Notes: generated from the letters alone by a model not told the origin. DNA of 64,000 nt from Ephemerocybe angulata (GCA_013368325.1 JAACJK010000015.1:124001-188000); one strand, 5' to 3'; counted from the stretch's first letter, positions 32,801 to 44,855 are shown. Made by a program: numbers and translations.

Positions 32801-32860
32801 GTGCGAGGGGTCGAGGGTTGTGAGCGAGTGGGTGGAGAAGGAGGGCGAGCCCACCGCCAT
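28945..32860 (-). pseudogene. Voltage-gated K+-channel-like gene, decayed copy 1 (arm 1 of inverted duplication)
   Basis: Reading leftward from an ATG at 32860 (context GCCATGG): N-terminal PDDDVLLTIRPAWKRRLHEL, first helix (ASTALIVLSAV), FHRVSNRVWFG, METGLVVVFTVEY, VAFYGIIDLLSVLPYSIELM, an S4-like Arg-repeat helix (ILRMFRLLRVFRPFRYN), S5, pore helix (FASIPAAAWFVIV) and selectivity filter TITTVGYGE with S6 (LITLPILVFGLLLITLPSFV). The pore is split by a 636-nt intron (31855-31220). The C-terminus (about 29170-28985) is a coiled-coil-like AEEVGRQGRLLGRLVEVLG. Three or more small indels between S1 and S4 and one before the C-terminus shift the frame, and the stop found in copy 2 is lost. The pore itself is intact. 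Regions between S6 and the C-terminus are TTCG-rich and unresolved. Confidence 0.6.
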
Positions 32861-33816
32861 GGCGTCGCGGCGACGATCGGTGTGGGGATGAATGGGTGCG
32901 TGGGAAGGGGTTGCCGTGTTCTGGGATTTGAATGTGGGGGCGGTTGGTCCGTGATCGTCGGGCTTGGCCTACACGAGCCTCAACGACGATCCCCAGGCCG
33001 ATTCAGAGGAAAGTGCCACCTTGGTGTGTGTGCGCTCCCCCAGTTAGGGCTTGGCTATTGTCCATACATGTCGTATTGGAACGAGCTCGTGGCTTCGTAG
33101 CTTGTACTCGAAGTAAGTATTTCAATGTCAGACATACCTTGAGCGTGCTCACGTTGCTAAGCACGATCCTTCATTCGCTCAGCCCCTTATGGCTCTCTTA
33201 AACAGCCTCTCGTATAACCATCCCAGTATAATTATTTATCATTAGCTCAACCCAGATTAGATTATACGCGTCGAACCTCGAGATGTGGAATACACAGGGA
33301 CGGGCACTTGTGTTCTGATGTGATCGCTGGCATCCTCGTCGTTTGCTTCTGCGCACGCGGTGCCCACTGTGTTCGTTGGAAATGCGAAGCATTAGAGGAG
33401 TGTATATCTTTACGGGAAAGACGCTCGAGGTCTGGACGTCGGCGAACGGGCGAGGGTGATAGCGACGTCGAGGTGTGAGGCAGTCGAATTCGTGTTGGAT
33501 TGGACTATATCAAGGGGTTTGAACGCTTCTTTCACCTGCAGCGTATGGCTGGTTCTCACAGATAAATTGCTGGGCTTCGCATATATCTTTAAAGCGGAAA
33601 TGAAATGAAGGCCCCTCGTCTGGAACACGCCTCGAGCACGAGGTAGAAGTACGACTTGCAATTTACGAATCATGCTTCCGTTTCTTTACTTAAGGTAAAC
33701 GTTCACGCACAGAACACGCAGATAAAACTGGGACTGTACTCTGAAAACGCACTCGCTGCACTACGAGTGGATACGCGCGGCGAATCAACCAAATATGTCT
33801 TGCATACCTACCTTAA
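32861..33816. other. Spacer, no recognised gene
   Basis: Several minus-strand frames (for example 33410-33673) are open but show no domain that I recognise. Confidence 0.3.
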
Positions 33817-34174
33817 CTACTCATCAGCGTTGTACTACCTGCACAACTATATCGATATCACAAACAGCTCATACAGTCATCTTACCATTCAGTCGAATCC
33901 AGTTTAATGCTTCGCCTGCTCCGCAGCATGCGCACGCTATGCTCCAATCTCCTTCAAACCACAACTGACCGACCACATGCAATAGCAACGCAAGTCTACT
34001 CATCAGCGTTGTACTACCTGCACAACTATATCGATATCACAAACAGCCCATACAGTCATCTTACCATTCAGTCGAATCCAGTTTAATGCTTCGCCTGCTC
34101 CGCAGCATGCGCACGCTATGCTCCAATCTCCTTCAAACCACAACTGACCGACCACATGCAATAGCAACGCAAGT
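33817..34174. repeat. 179-bp tandem duplication, two copies
   Basis: 33817-33995 is repeated at 33996-34174 with one difference noticed (CAGCTCATAC versus CAGCCCATAC). The repeat carries no recognised gene. Confidence 0.9.
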
Positions 34175-36430
34175 ATTTGAGCGCCCGAACATGGGACTCT
34201 TCAACGCAGAAAAGCTCCACGCGCACTGTATGTCGCTAACCATAGCATCCTTCTCCCTGACGATGTCGCTAATACAGGCGTGATACTCGATGATTAAGGT
34301 GGCGCACTCCTCTGTCCAGAAGTTGGGGATGACATTCACGACAAGGTCTCCCTCCAGGAACTCCTTGAAGTCCCGTTCACGCCATCAACACTCCCTCTCT
34401 TTGCGCAAACATGAATACGCGGAGCTTTTGGCTGCACAACTAATAGACGTGGAAACCGAAGGCCCATTTCGGTCAGACACGCCTTGCGCTCAGTCGAGCT
34501 AGCGCCCCTCTGCATCTCCGGGGCTACGAACTTATATCACAGATCGCAATAAAAGGAGTGCAAGGTGGGTGTGCGATCTCCAAACATCTATCGAGCCCCG
34601 CACCTCGTCCGCCCATAGCCAAGTCCCGCGCCTTGTCGGGGCTCAGCGCCGAGCCAACGCGGAGCAACGACTCGCTCCGATGCAGCGAGAAATTGTTCTC
34701 GCATATTTTATCTCAGGATAACACCTACTCCACACACGGACATACACCTCCCGCGCCAATCTGCCTGACATATTCCCGCCAAACACAAACACCGATTCTC
34801 GAATCAGCCAATGCAACACCGACTCATCGAGTCCAAAGGGAGTCGAACGCACGAGCGAAATCAACTCACCTATGGTGATCTATCACTCGCCGACTGTGTA
34901 CGCAATTCTGTCATCCTACTACTTGTATAGTACATCAGAACAGAATCTAAGACTACGAAGAAGCCCGATCTCCAACTAGGGGCGAGTAATCAATAAAGCA
35001 TCACAGAAAGACGATGGCAGGATACGTATCGCCCAAAAGCAGGGTGGTGCCTCAAAATCGCGAACCGCACATGGGTTTGGTCTCGCATAAAATCGCAAAT
35101 ATGCGCGTACCGAGCCTCCCTCCACCATCCAGTGTATGTAGCTGCAATGCGTCAGCATGGCTATATCCCAATAATCGAAAAGCAAGCGTACCCATATTTC
35201 GCTGGCTATCGACTGTCGACAGTCAACGACAAAATCAATCCAAATAAATGGAATGAACTTACCCATCAAGTCCAGCATGCTCTACCCAACACCACGCGTC
35301 CGCCCAGGCCTCACGCACTCGTGAGTCCAAGTCAGCTCCAACACCATCCATCGTCGTGGGCCGCTGGCATTCTGGAAAACAAAAGTATGCGTGAGCTCGT
35401 CGTGATAGGGAAGGGTATTGTATAATGCTGTGCGTACCGATGTATCTGCGAATCAGATGGATGAGGAGCGAGGCGTGAGCGCTGAGCAGTGGCGATATGT
35501 TGAGCTCACGGGGATGCGTATCCGGGTGCGACATCGACAGCCGCTGGGGCAGGTAAGACTCTGTGCAGGTCAGGGTACAGCGTGGCCCAAAGGACGTAAG
35601 CACAGTGCGCTGCGCTACAGCAAGGCAGAGCTTACGAAGGGGAATGGATATCGCCGACGGAATCAATCTGGGGGAATGTGTCCTTGACGCAAGGTCAAAA
35701 AAACAAAGAGTCAGAGTCGGATCTCGGTGTCTATGACAAATTTACCACGAGATGTCCACCCCGAGCACGAGGTTGAACTGACGAGATGATTGACCCGATG
35801 AAAAGGTGGCGTAAATAAACACGCAGTAAAAACACGGTCGTAGCGCTGTCGAAAGTGGTACAAGGTATGTGTCGATGTGCTGGCATTGCAAAGTCGCAAT
35901 GGAATTCCGCCCGCCGAGTGACGTGGCCAAGGTCAGTCGCTCGTGCATAGCCCAAACAGAAGTCTACGACACATCCGGTGTGGTCTATCTCCACGTAACT
36001 TACGGGCTCCATTCCGTCGTGATTGCTTTGAGACAACGTATATAATTCGACGTATTGAAGTGTCGTCGAGGGCGCCATACGTGAGAGGAGAGGAGATGAA
36101 TATTGATACACCACGATTCGTTAATTACTTCGTAGTCTAGCGTAGGGTACTTCCATAACTGCGCGTGACTGAGCCTGGATCCGCCAGCGAGGTACGTACG
36201 TGCATGAGACCGCCATCGCTGATTTGAATGAGTCCGAGGTGGTGTCATTGTCAGGTGAGGATGCACGGCTGCAGTCGATTTCGACTTGTGAGACGCGGAT
36301 TGTTTACGCTGCACAAATCGCGAGGAAAGCACAGTGAATCTAAAACATAGATTCGAAAGGCTCGCGCAAATAGTCGCATATAATATTACTATTCGCTTCA
36401 CATTGCTGGAGACTCCATTCATAAGTTGGG
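34175..36430 (-). other. Possible decayed multi-exon gene, not recognised
   Basis: Minus-strand segments look protein-like and end at plausible GT donors, for example VSYVEIDHTGCVVDFCLGY near 35990, SHPDTHPRELNISPLLSAH near 35500 and EAWADAWCWVEHAGLDG near 35280. I could not chain them into one frame or name a family. This may be one old gene or several fragments. Confidence 0.2.
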
Positions 36431-36736
36431 ACTGCTTTATATCATGCCCTGATGTACCCCTGTAGTGTATACGTAAATATATTAGTATCTAGCCCATTCT
36501 TTTGCGCAGCAGCGAGCAAACGATGAGGACCACAGTGCATTGTCTATCGCTCAATATGCCCATCATCTGGCGTTCAATTGGCGTGGGGCAAATTCTGGGC
36601 GGTTTAAGCAGGTAAATTGTCGTTGTATCTCGGGCATATTCTGCAAATTCGACGTCAATATGCTCGAGCCTCTTGTGTGGTGTGTTATGGGTGACTTTTG
36701 GGCCAATTTTAAAATTCGATCACAATATGACTGGGG

Positions 36737-37181
36737 CTATCTACGTCGCGGTACGGTGTGACTTTTGATATGACTAGCAAGCTATAAGAAGGATTGCTCA
36801 GTTCCCAAATGCACCAAAAATAATTCGCATCTCTCACCTGTTTAAGCCCTTCCGGTGTTCCTGAGAAGGTCATGCCGCAGGAACTGCACTGTGTTTGGCT
36901 GCCTGGGGCTCTCGCCTCCAGCCGGTCTGCGAGTTCGTCGAGGAGATCACGGGTGGCAATATCGGCGAGGATTTCTCGGCGGTCGAGGCTCCTTGTCGGG
37001 GTAGTGAGCTCGCCTAGACTGTCTCTGGCTGCAAATGTATACTGAGAGTAGGGATGAATAGGATGTTAGAATTTGTTGTGACTTTGTGCGCCCGTGGTGC
37101 ACCTACGTCGTCACGATATGCAGTCGCAAGGGAGGCGAGAGCCCCCAGAGCTGTGAGTAGGTGGATGAACGAGACACGCAT
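36737..37181 (-). CDS. Small secreted protein of the TRD-DEL/CxxC family, member S1
   Basis: Exons 37181-37107, 37041-36838 and probably 36781-36737, with introns of 65 and 56 nt; about 107 residues. Exon 1 is a signal peptide (MRVSFIHLLTALGALASL, Ala-X-Ala before YRDD). Exon 2 carries the family core RREILADIATRDLLDELADR with LEAR, then CSSCGM. Exon 3 is short and less certain. A TTAAAAG box lies about 77 nt upstream. Three other copies are on the same strand and one on the opposite strand within 10.5 kb. No function can be assigned; the helix followed by a single CxxC and the export signal suggest a small extracellular protein. Confidence 0.5.
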
Positions 37182-37821
37182 GGCTTTGCCTGCAAGTAGA
37201 AGAGGGTTTGGAATAAGGTAAAAATGAAGGTTGATGTGGAGCACGAAGAGATGCTTTTAAGACAGAGGAATAGCGCAGCACAACGGTTATAAAGTTGGCA
37301 ATCATTTCGTAAATTTGGGACCTTGACAGTCTGGAGAGATGCATTTTCCGGATCAGCCCATCTAACCGAACGGAAGGGGAAGGGGTTCAGCCTTCATACC
37401 CGTACATATCCGTGAGCTACTGAGTAGGGACACGAGGATCCGGCTCGAATAGATCGTAGCCTGAGGTGTTGATTAATACAAATATTTGGAACGAACAAAA
37501 CTAACGGGCTCGAAGGTGATCTCGGTCAGCCAATTTTGCCAGCCGGTCTATCGTGTTTCGAGCGCACGCTCCGGGGCTCTAGCTACGCTCTCAAGGTGAT
37601 TCGAGTGACTCATATGTCGCATCCCAATCCTTCCGGTTAAGAACAGGTGCCAAGTCACGATCGGACTTGAGATTGCATACGAGCACGGCAAGCATAGTAA
37701 AGTCCGATAATATCGCACGCATAATTCACATCCCAACGTCCACGCCTCAGTCAAGAGCTGCAGCCAGTCGTTAACCAGGTGTACGCTAGAGAGAGAGATG
37801 AAGACTCCACACGTACCTTCC

Positions 37822-38244
37822 TCAAGCCGTTGCCGTAGGACCGTAGCCACCGTGATTTCCCATGGGCGTAGAGTAGAAGGTCGTGGTCGTGGACTCGGAC
37901 TCGGACTCAGCCTCAGTCTTGCCCTCAGGCTCTGCGGGCGTACTCCACGGGGACCACTCCGTGGTCTTATCCCACGGGAACCACTTCGTGGTCGTAGTAT
38001 CTGGGGGAAATCCAACAGAGTAGGTCGTAGAGGGCTCTGCGCATCCACAACCAGGGCAGTCAACCCCAATCGATGTGACGGTGGGTCTCCAAGAGATTGG
38101 ACATCCGACTGGGCACGTGTATGGTGCGCAGGTGTCAGCGGGTGCGGGACTAGAAGTCTCGGAGCCGGCCGAGATGGTCGTGTCGGGTGTCATGGTTGTG
38201 TCGGGGCTGGGTGTCGTGGTTGTGTCGGGGGAAGGTCGTGTCAT
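37822..38244 (-). CDS. Thr/Ser-rich, Cys-containing extracellular-type protein (partial)
   Basis: About 140 residues. The N-terminal part is a PSPDTTTT-type repeat, followed by a Cys block (CAPYTCPVGC, then CPGCGC), then a TTTKWFPWDKTTEWSPW segment and an acidic Ser/Glu run. The composition suggests an O-glycosylated cell-wall or secreted protein. No signal peptide exon could be placed upstream, so the true start is unknown; the ATG at 38244 may be internal. Confidence 0.35.
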   Translation of the reverse strand: MTRPSPDTTTTPSPDTTMTPDTTISAGSETSSPAPADTCAPYTCPVGCPISWRPTVTSIGVDCPGCGCAEPSTTYSVGFPPDTTTTKWFPWDKTTEWSPWSTPAEPEGKTEAESESESTTTTFYSTPMGNHGGYGPTATA

Positions 38245-38482
38245 CTGGTGAGCTGGTACACACAGTAAGTACCCCGAAAACCATTTTCACCTCTTCCAAC
38301 GTTGATAGCAGATACGCAACTGTTGGATGCAGGTACTCCCCGAGATTTGATTTCGTATACGTCCAGCAAACGCCCAGTTTCGAGCTGCCTCAAGTCCTAA
38401 TAAACTCTGACATACAGTGAGCAAGCTATATAAATTAAGTACACCTGGAATAACGACCCCAATGACTGGAGAGGACAACACC

Positions 38483-38544
38483 CCCGAGCTACCGCACCTG
38501 CCCAGGGACCCGGAAAAATCACAATCGGGGTTCTTCACCATATT
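38483..38544. repeat. 62-bp direct repeat, copy 1
   Basis: Repeats at 39683-39744 (offset 1200) with one mismatch. The second copy abuts arm 2 of the inverted duplication. Confidence 0.85.
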
Positions 38545-38950
38545 CGAAAACACATGCAACGGCACCGGCATTGTGCGAAAGGCTTGTACGGTGCAAGGAC
38601 GGTGGGCGCACCCTATCGTCTGCCATGCCTTTGAGGTTCTCCGCCCAGTTTTCTATCGTAGAGCATATCTCAACTCAACTCTAGTCACCAGTGTATTGAG
38701 TATCATCCCAACCCAAAAACAAAGCTATTAAACACGAATCCCCACTGGTACACACCTTGTCCGGGCATGGTTCGAAGGCTTTTAAACACCATCTTCAAAA
38801 AAACAGCTTGTACCCTCCCCCTTCACCAGCCGTATTTATCACTGCTCAACTGATCGAGCAATCACGGGGTACGGGTGCTTAATTAACAGTAAGCCCCTGC
38901 TTGACATGCGGCCCCGCGTTCTTGCCAACCCGTGCGGGGCAGTTGCCGCC

Positions 38951-39351
38951 CTAATACAGTCCGCGAGTCAGTCTCTGAAGGGGTGAAAGAACAGTGATTA
39001 TGGAAAGTGCGTACCGACAGCGTGGCCCAGGGTTGCAAGCAGTAGGCGCAGAGCACCTCGGTCTTCCAGCCCGTGCGGCCAGAACGCCTCTCGAGGCGGT
39101 CGCTGAGTTCGTCGATGAGATCACGCGTGGTGAGCTCGGAGAGGATCTCGCGGGTGGCGAGCTCGTCGACGTAGTTGCGGGCTTCATAAGACTGTATGGT
39201 GGATAGAGCACTTGAATTAGTACTGATCATAGTATATACTACTAATAGCCGATTGGGGACGTACAAGGCCGGAATCATATCCACGGGCTGCGGTGAGGGA
39301 GGCGAGCGAGAGTACGATGGGGAGAATAGTGGCGAAGAAGGAGAGACGCAT
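38951..39351 (-). CDS. Small secreted protein of the TRD-DEL/CxxC family, member S2
   Basis: Three exons: 39351-39265, 39191-39015 and 38974-38951, with GT-AG introns of 73 and 40 nt; 95 residues. Exon 1 encodes a signal peptide (MRLSFFATILPIVLSLAS, cleavage likely after TAA). Exon 2 encodes NYVDELATREILSELTTRD, LIDELSDRLERR and CAYC; exon 3 is RLTRGLY then stop. All joins keep frame. A TATAAAAG-like box lies about 120 nt upstream. It belongs to the same family as S1 and S3. Confidence 0.6.
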
Positions 39352-39682
39352 TTTAGCTTGAGGTTTAGGTTCGGGCTGGACAATGGATGTGGGTGGATGG
39401 TTGTGTGGATACTAAAGCGCTTGGGGTGATTGGTGTTTGGATGCTGGTTGCAGGCTCTCTAGAAATTTATTCCTCTTTTATATGTTGGCTGGATTGCCCG
39501 GATCAAGGGGGTCTCAACCGAGAAGCCCGAGTATGGCGAGCCCAGACTTGCTACATACATAGTTATCCACTCGTTGTCAAGCAATTGTCAAGATCCAAAA
39601 TTTACGAGATGATTATTCCCGTCTGAAATAAAAACATCCCTTCGGTGCTCAGAGTCAATACAAGGGAGTCTCAACCGAGCAG

Positions 39683-39744
39683 CCCGAGCTACCGCACCTG
39701 CCCAGGGACCCGGAAAAATCACAATCGGGGTCCTTCACCATATT
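39683..39744. repeat. 62-bp direct repeat, copy 2
   Basis: Second copy of 38483-38544; GTAAGAG and then channel-like sequence follow. Confidence 0.85.
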
Positions 39745-39779
39745 TGTAAGAGTTATTCTCGGTGAGCATCTCCAGTCGG

Positions 39780-42700
39780 GCGCTCCATTTCCAGCTCACT
39801 CCGCCAATTGTCATGGAACGGACCCAGCGCGAACGGTCCCGGATAAGTAGAAGGATACTCCATGCACAACCCCATGTCGTCTTCCTGACGATCCGCTGGA
39901 CATGGACGAGGCACCTTGATCAGCTGGAGCAGCCTGCCAGCAGTAGCAGTGTGCATATGGGGAGCATGGCGCTCATCGTGTGCAGCGCGCTCGTTACGGT
40001 GCTCGAGACTGTACCGACGTTCCATCGGTTCAGCAATTGCGTGTGGTTTGGGATGGAGATGGGGCTTGTTGTTGTGTCTGCGTTCGAGTATATCACGAAG
40101 GTGGTGTTCTGGAGTTTCGTACGTCTTCATCTCTCTATGGTTCGCGTGTAGACTAACGGACGATTTGGGCAGCTTTCTACAAGATCATGATTCATCGACC
40201 TCCTCTCCGTGACACCGTGCTACATTGAGCTCATGCTCGTGGAGGACACTTCTCTCCTCTTCCGTTTTTCTATCCTGGGCATGTTCCGCCTCCTGCGTGT
40301 ATTCCGCCCATTCCGGTACAACCACACCATCCTCCTGTACGTGGCTTCCTGTTGCGCTCGACTCGCTACTGATATCATCTGCATCGCTTGTTCCATAGAT
40401 ACTTTACCGAACGTGGGACATGGGACGAGGCCATGGACACCTGCATTAACTCTCCGACGGCCGTGGCTTGGTTCGTATCGCCAGTGAGTACTCTCTCCTC
40501 CCACCTTTCCACACCTCCACACGCCTCCGTACCCCCTACCATTCCCGCGCTCGACACCTTCCTCGACACCGACCTCGACCCCAACGCCGAAGGCCCCTAC
40601 TTCTACTTCGACACGGCCCTCGACGTCGGATGCGCCGCTTCGGCCTCCTCGGAACCGACGACCCATCGTTCGACCTCGCGCCCATCGTGTCTATCGACCT
40701 CCCGCGTTCCGAGTCTCATCTGCGACGAAGCCTCGTTCGCACTTCCACCATCGCTCGATCGATACACGGTCCTCCGCACCCCACCGACATGACGGTCGCC
40801 GCCCCACACTCGTACCTCTCCCGCGACATCGACGACCGACCGACCGAGCACGTCCATACGTCCAGTGCTACTCCCCCCACTCCCTACTCCCCTCTCCCGC
40901 ACCTCCCTTCCGCACCCTCTTCCCATCGTTCTCTTTCCCCACCTACGCTCTACCATGATACTAACTCCTCTTCTTCACAGCGATAACGACAGTAGGCTAC
41001 GTCCGCTCCCTCCTCGGGTGGCTCATCACGCTGCCCATCCTTGTGTTTGGGTTACTCCTGATAACGCTGCCGAGTTTTGTGCTTGGAAGGGAGTTCACTC
41101 TTGTGTGGGCGGCGATGACTGCGGCTGGACTTTGTTCCTTCGTTTGACTTGGACTTCGTTGCTAAGCATCTCTTCTTTGGTTTCGTTACTTCTTTCGATA
41201 TTCGTTCTTCGTTCGTTCTTACTTCTTACTATGCTCGGAGGTTCGGGCGTTCGGTCTTTCGGGCACTTGAGCTCGTGGGACGCCTCGGTGTCCACGATAA
41301 CACTTCTCCACTCGCTCACCTCGTTTCTCCTTCTCTTCTTTCTTCATTTTCTCTACACACCCATTGCACCTACCCACATACGTCCGCCCATCCTTCGCGC
41401 ATCCTCCCACAACGCGGAACAAGCGGAAGACATCCCGAGCGCCGACGCCCAAAAGACATATTGAGGCGGATGCTGATAAGTTCTCTAAGTTTCATCAACA
41501 AGGAAGACTATAACTCACATCTGCAGCGAAAAACGAATTCTAACGAAGTTGGGTGGTCGCCTGTTGGGAGAGGTACGATGGGTCGATCGTGCCTCGGTTC
41601 CTCGTTCGTTCGTTCGTTCGTTCATTTTTTCGGTTTTCGTTCGGGTTATGCCAGTGGTCTGTTGCGTGCTCGACCTTACGCCACCCGTTCGATCTTCCAC
41701 GATCGTTCGTGCTTTGGCGCTTTGGTCCTTCGTTCGATCTACTACTGTTCGTCGTTTGGTCTTTACCTTTTGGTCGTCCTTCGCTGTGTCTTCCCTTTTT
41801 TGGATCGTCCTCTGCGGGAGTCGGGCTGGTATACCCCTCCATCGCGGTTGTATCGTCGAACACCTCACTTTTCGTTCTACGACTTCCTTTGTTCGTCCTT
41901 TCTTTCTCCTACGCGCTGAGCTCTTCGAGCCCGTCCACCTACGTCCGCCCGTCCTGCGCCCTGTGTATCTCACTGTGTGTGTTGGGCGTCGGCGTCTTGG
42001 GGCGTTTGCTGCTCATTCACTACTGTAACCTCGGGGGTTGGGGCTGGTGGTCATTTGGTTGAGGAGGTATGGTGGGTGGTGGCGGCGGTGGTTCGTTTCT
42101 TCTCCTTCATGAGCTGTGTCCCGGTTGTGTAGTCTGAGCTCAGGATGGTCCTATCCTGTCTTCAATGCCTCAGCGTCCCCAGCGACTCAGACGTTCGATC
42201 CCCTTCCTTCCTCTGCGATGTAATGCGCGGGGATGTTGTTGGTGCGGTTGGGTGTCAGGTGGAGTCGCTTGAGGACTGGATCGGGCATCCTTTGCTTTGG
42301 GGTTCGGTTGGGTGATCTCTCTTCGGTGCTAGGGAACGTCGTTCACTCGGTCGCAGACTCTGTTTATTTCTCTTCGCTTTCCATTCTTTCTGTCTGTGTT
42401 CTCCTCGTTTAGTTGCAATGGCAGCGTGGGCACAGTGGACGATGGTGCCAGAACGGGGCATGGACACGCATGGTTGGTTATTGTGTGCAGGATATAGTCC
42501 CTGTTTCGGGTGTGTTGTTCAGTGTGCTCTCATCTACCGATCGCTTCGAAGTAGGCGGGCTGTGATCGCGAGCGTCGGATGGCGGTTGCGATAAGCGATT
42601 CGTGATCATGACGCTGGACTTATATCATTCGCCCGTTTGGTCAGAGGTTCATGTGTTCGGTCGGTCGCCCCGTGTCTCCCCATTCCCTCTCTTTCTTCTC

Positions 42701-43723
42701 TCGTTGTTCTCCACCTCCTCCTCCTTCTTCCTCGATGGCGACATGGGCACGAATTGTGGCGCCTCTGCACGGGGCGTATGCTTACAAGGATGTCTCATTT
42801 GACACTTGTGCTTCGGATATGATTTACTCGTCAAGAGCGCGACGACGTCTTGCCCTCGGCTGCCGATTGTTGTGGAAAGGAGAGGGTGGGCGCAGCTTCG
42901 CATCGTCGAGCTGGGTTGACGAGGTCTTCGAAGATCGCTGAGATTGCTGCATGCTAAGATATAGGTGAGGTTGTGGATGACCTATAGCGAATAGGCCGTG
43001 GAGATGATGGCCTGCTCATCACAGTTCCAAGCCATGCTACCGGGCCTCTTCCGTGTGTTTTTATCAAGTTTTTATCGAACACGGATCGGTGATGCGTGCT
43101 GTAGAGCCGCCTTGGACGCACGGCTGGCATGGCGTGCGCTGCCTATCCCCCGTTCGGTATATTCGTTAGCGCGTGGCGATGGGGACGTGTTCATCGTTTT
43201 TCACTTTCGATATCTCCACTTTATTACTTATCATCTCGATTCAATTCGTCTCGCCTTTCTCCTTTCTTTCGCTTCCTTATTCTAGCCTTCCTTACCTCCT
43301 TCAGTCGCTCTACCTCATACTCAACGACTAACACAACTCATCCGACGACCTCCCGGGTACGACCTACCCACCTGCACCCCAACCTATCCCCTCGTCCTCC
43401 CGGCGTTCACCCACCTCCACCCACCCCTCCGCATCCCCCTCATACCCCCACCACGCACGAGCCTCGTCCTACAACCCCTTGAAGGCCTCAACACTCCCGC
43501 GCCATCGACGGCTGTAGGGAGGGATCTGAGGAATTTAAAGCTCGTGCAGAACCTGACGGAGCTGAGTCGGCAGATCACGGATTTAGCGGAGGAGGTGGGG
43601 AGGCAGGGGCGTTTGTTGGGGAGGTTAGTGGAAGTGCTTGGGGACGGGGTGCTTAGGGGCGATGGGAGAGATCGGACTTTGAGGGGGAGGGGGAACCTGA
43701 GAGAGGTCGAGGATGAGAGGTAG
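39780..43723 (+). pseudogene. Voltage-gated K+-channel-like gene, decayed copy 2 (arm 2)
   Basis: Rightward copy. Recognisable: FLTIRWTWTRHLDQL with EQPASSS, S1 (MALIVCSALVTVLETVPTFH), FGMEMGLVVVSAFEY, S4 (ILGMFRLLRVFRPFRYN), pore helix (AVAWFV), a 497-nt intron (40484-40980), filter and S6 (ITTVGYVRSLLGW then LITLPILVFG), and the C-terminal coiled coil (LKLVQNLTELSRQITDLAEE) ending in TAG at 43721-43723. The filter GYG is changed to GYV by a small deletion and one nucleotide is lost before the donor, so ion selectivity would be destroyed. The N-terminal 40 codons are not conserved. It is probably dead. Confidence 0.6.
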
Positions 43724-43745
43724 GTTTTGGTACGTAGATGTTGGG
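39860..43745. repeat. Arm 2 of the large inverted duplication
   Basis: Inverted partner of 28945-32800. Both arms share the gene, its large pore intron, TTCG/CGAA microsatellite tracts (about 30450-30640 and 41600-41640) and the C-terminal end. Confidence 0.7.
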
Positions 43746-44029
43746 GTTTTGGGGGTGGGATTTACGGTCTATGTTATAACGATGCGAGTCCATCATGCGA
43801 CGTTTAGCTTTCATAGGTTTGTTACATTCGAGTTCTGGTGTCTGTACTGTACGCAACACCGTGAAGAATTGTCATCAAAATCAATTGAATGCTGGGGTAC
43901 GGTGAGCTGGGTAGTTAAGCGTTCACTGCGATAGCTGCGGTAGCGCCGATTGACGGCAGTCGCACACACATACATACAGACCTAGGATCAGCAAGGAGGC
44001 CTAATCTGGGTTCAGCTCGAGAGATAAAA

Positions 44030-44296
44030 CCAGAAGGACGGCCGTTGATATGCAAATAGAGGCATAGTCTCGAAGGAACTAGTCCTCGACGGTGTCGCAC
44101 GTGCTCCGTTCATCGTTGTCAACGACGTAGGCGCGCGTGGATGATTCTGTTATGCAACTGCGAGTGTATTAGAGATTCAGTCCGGCGTTGTGGGATTGTA
44201 ACTTGTAGGTACGTGTGTCCGTCGTTGGCGCCGCTGTGTACACGCTGCAACAAGGGAGACGAAGGCGAGTGGGTGGGCGAGGATGCGGAGACGCAT
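44030..44296 (-). pseudogene. Small secreted protein family remnant S5
   Basis: The ATG at 44296 opens a signal-peptide-like MRLRILAHPLAFVSLVAA. A GTACCT donor and a GCATAACAG acceptor follow, then ACGCGCGCCTACGTC, which lines up with S4 and with the NYVDEL start of S2 exon 2. No intact TRD-DEL core remains. A TATATAAG box lies about 80 nt upstream. Confidence 0.35.
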
Positions 44297-44795
44297 TATG
44301 GCTGGGTTGGTGGTGTGAAAGGCTTTGAAGAGGCATGATGAATTGAATGAATTATGAGAGTGGTGATGAGGATACTATATAAGACACCAAGCGAAAGAAG
44401 CAGATTATCGCTACACACCACATTTGTCGTTCGACGCACTCTGTGTGCTTCGGTGCGCCGCAGCGCTACTCGTACGCCCCAGTGCTGAGACGGGTCTTCG
44501 CACTTCCAGCCTATTCAGGTAGCAGGTAGCGTTTCCTTCGTCCTGTACGGGCTTCCAGTCATTACCTATTATCAAGGGTATGAGAGTTAGTCTTTTGGAG
44601 GTGGACATTGGGCTTCTGATTTAGGGTGCACATTATCGTTGTATACGAAGTTAAGAATTTTACGCTAGGTTCGAGAGATGAAAGAGCAATGTATGTGTTT
44701 ATTGAGGTACATTCACGATGGGACTTGAGATTGCTCGGAAGCGTCAAGCATAACCATGCGTAGACACAAGAATGCACGGGGCGTTACGATCCTTG

Positions 44796-44855
44796 GGACA
44801 AGAAGAGCAAAGAATAATGATGATTGGACAAGAAGAGCAAAGAATAATGATGATT
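44796..44855. repeat. 30-bp tandem repeat, two copies
   Basis: GGACAAGAAGAGCAAAGAAT and the next 10 bp are repeated exactly at 44826. Confidence 0.9.
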
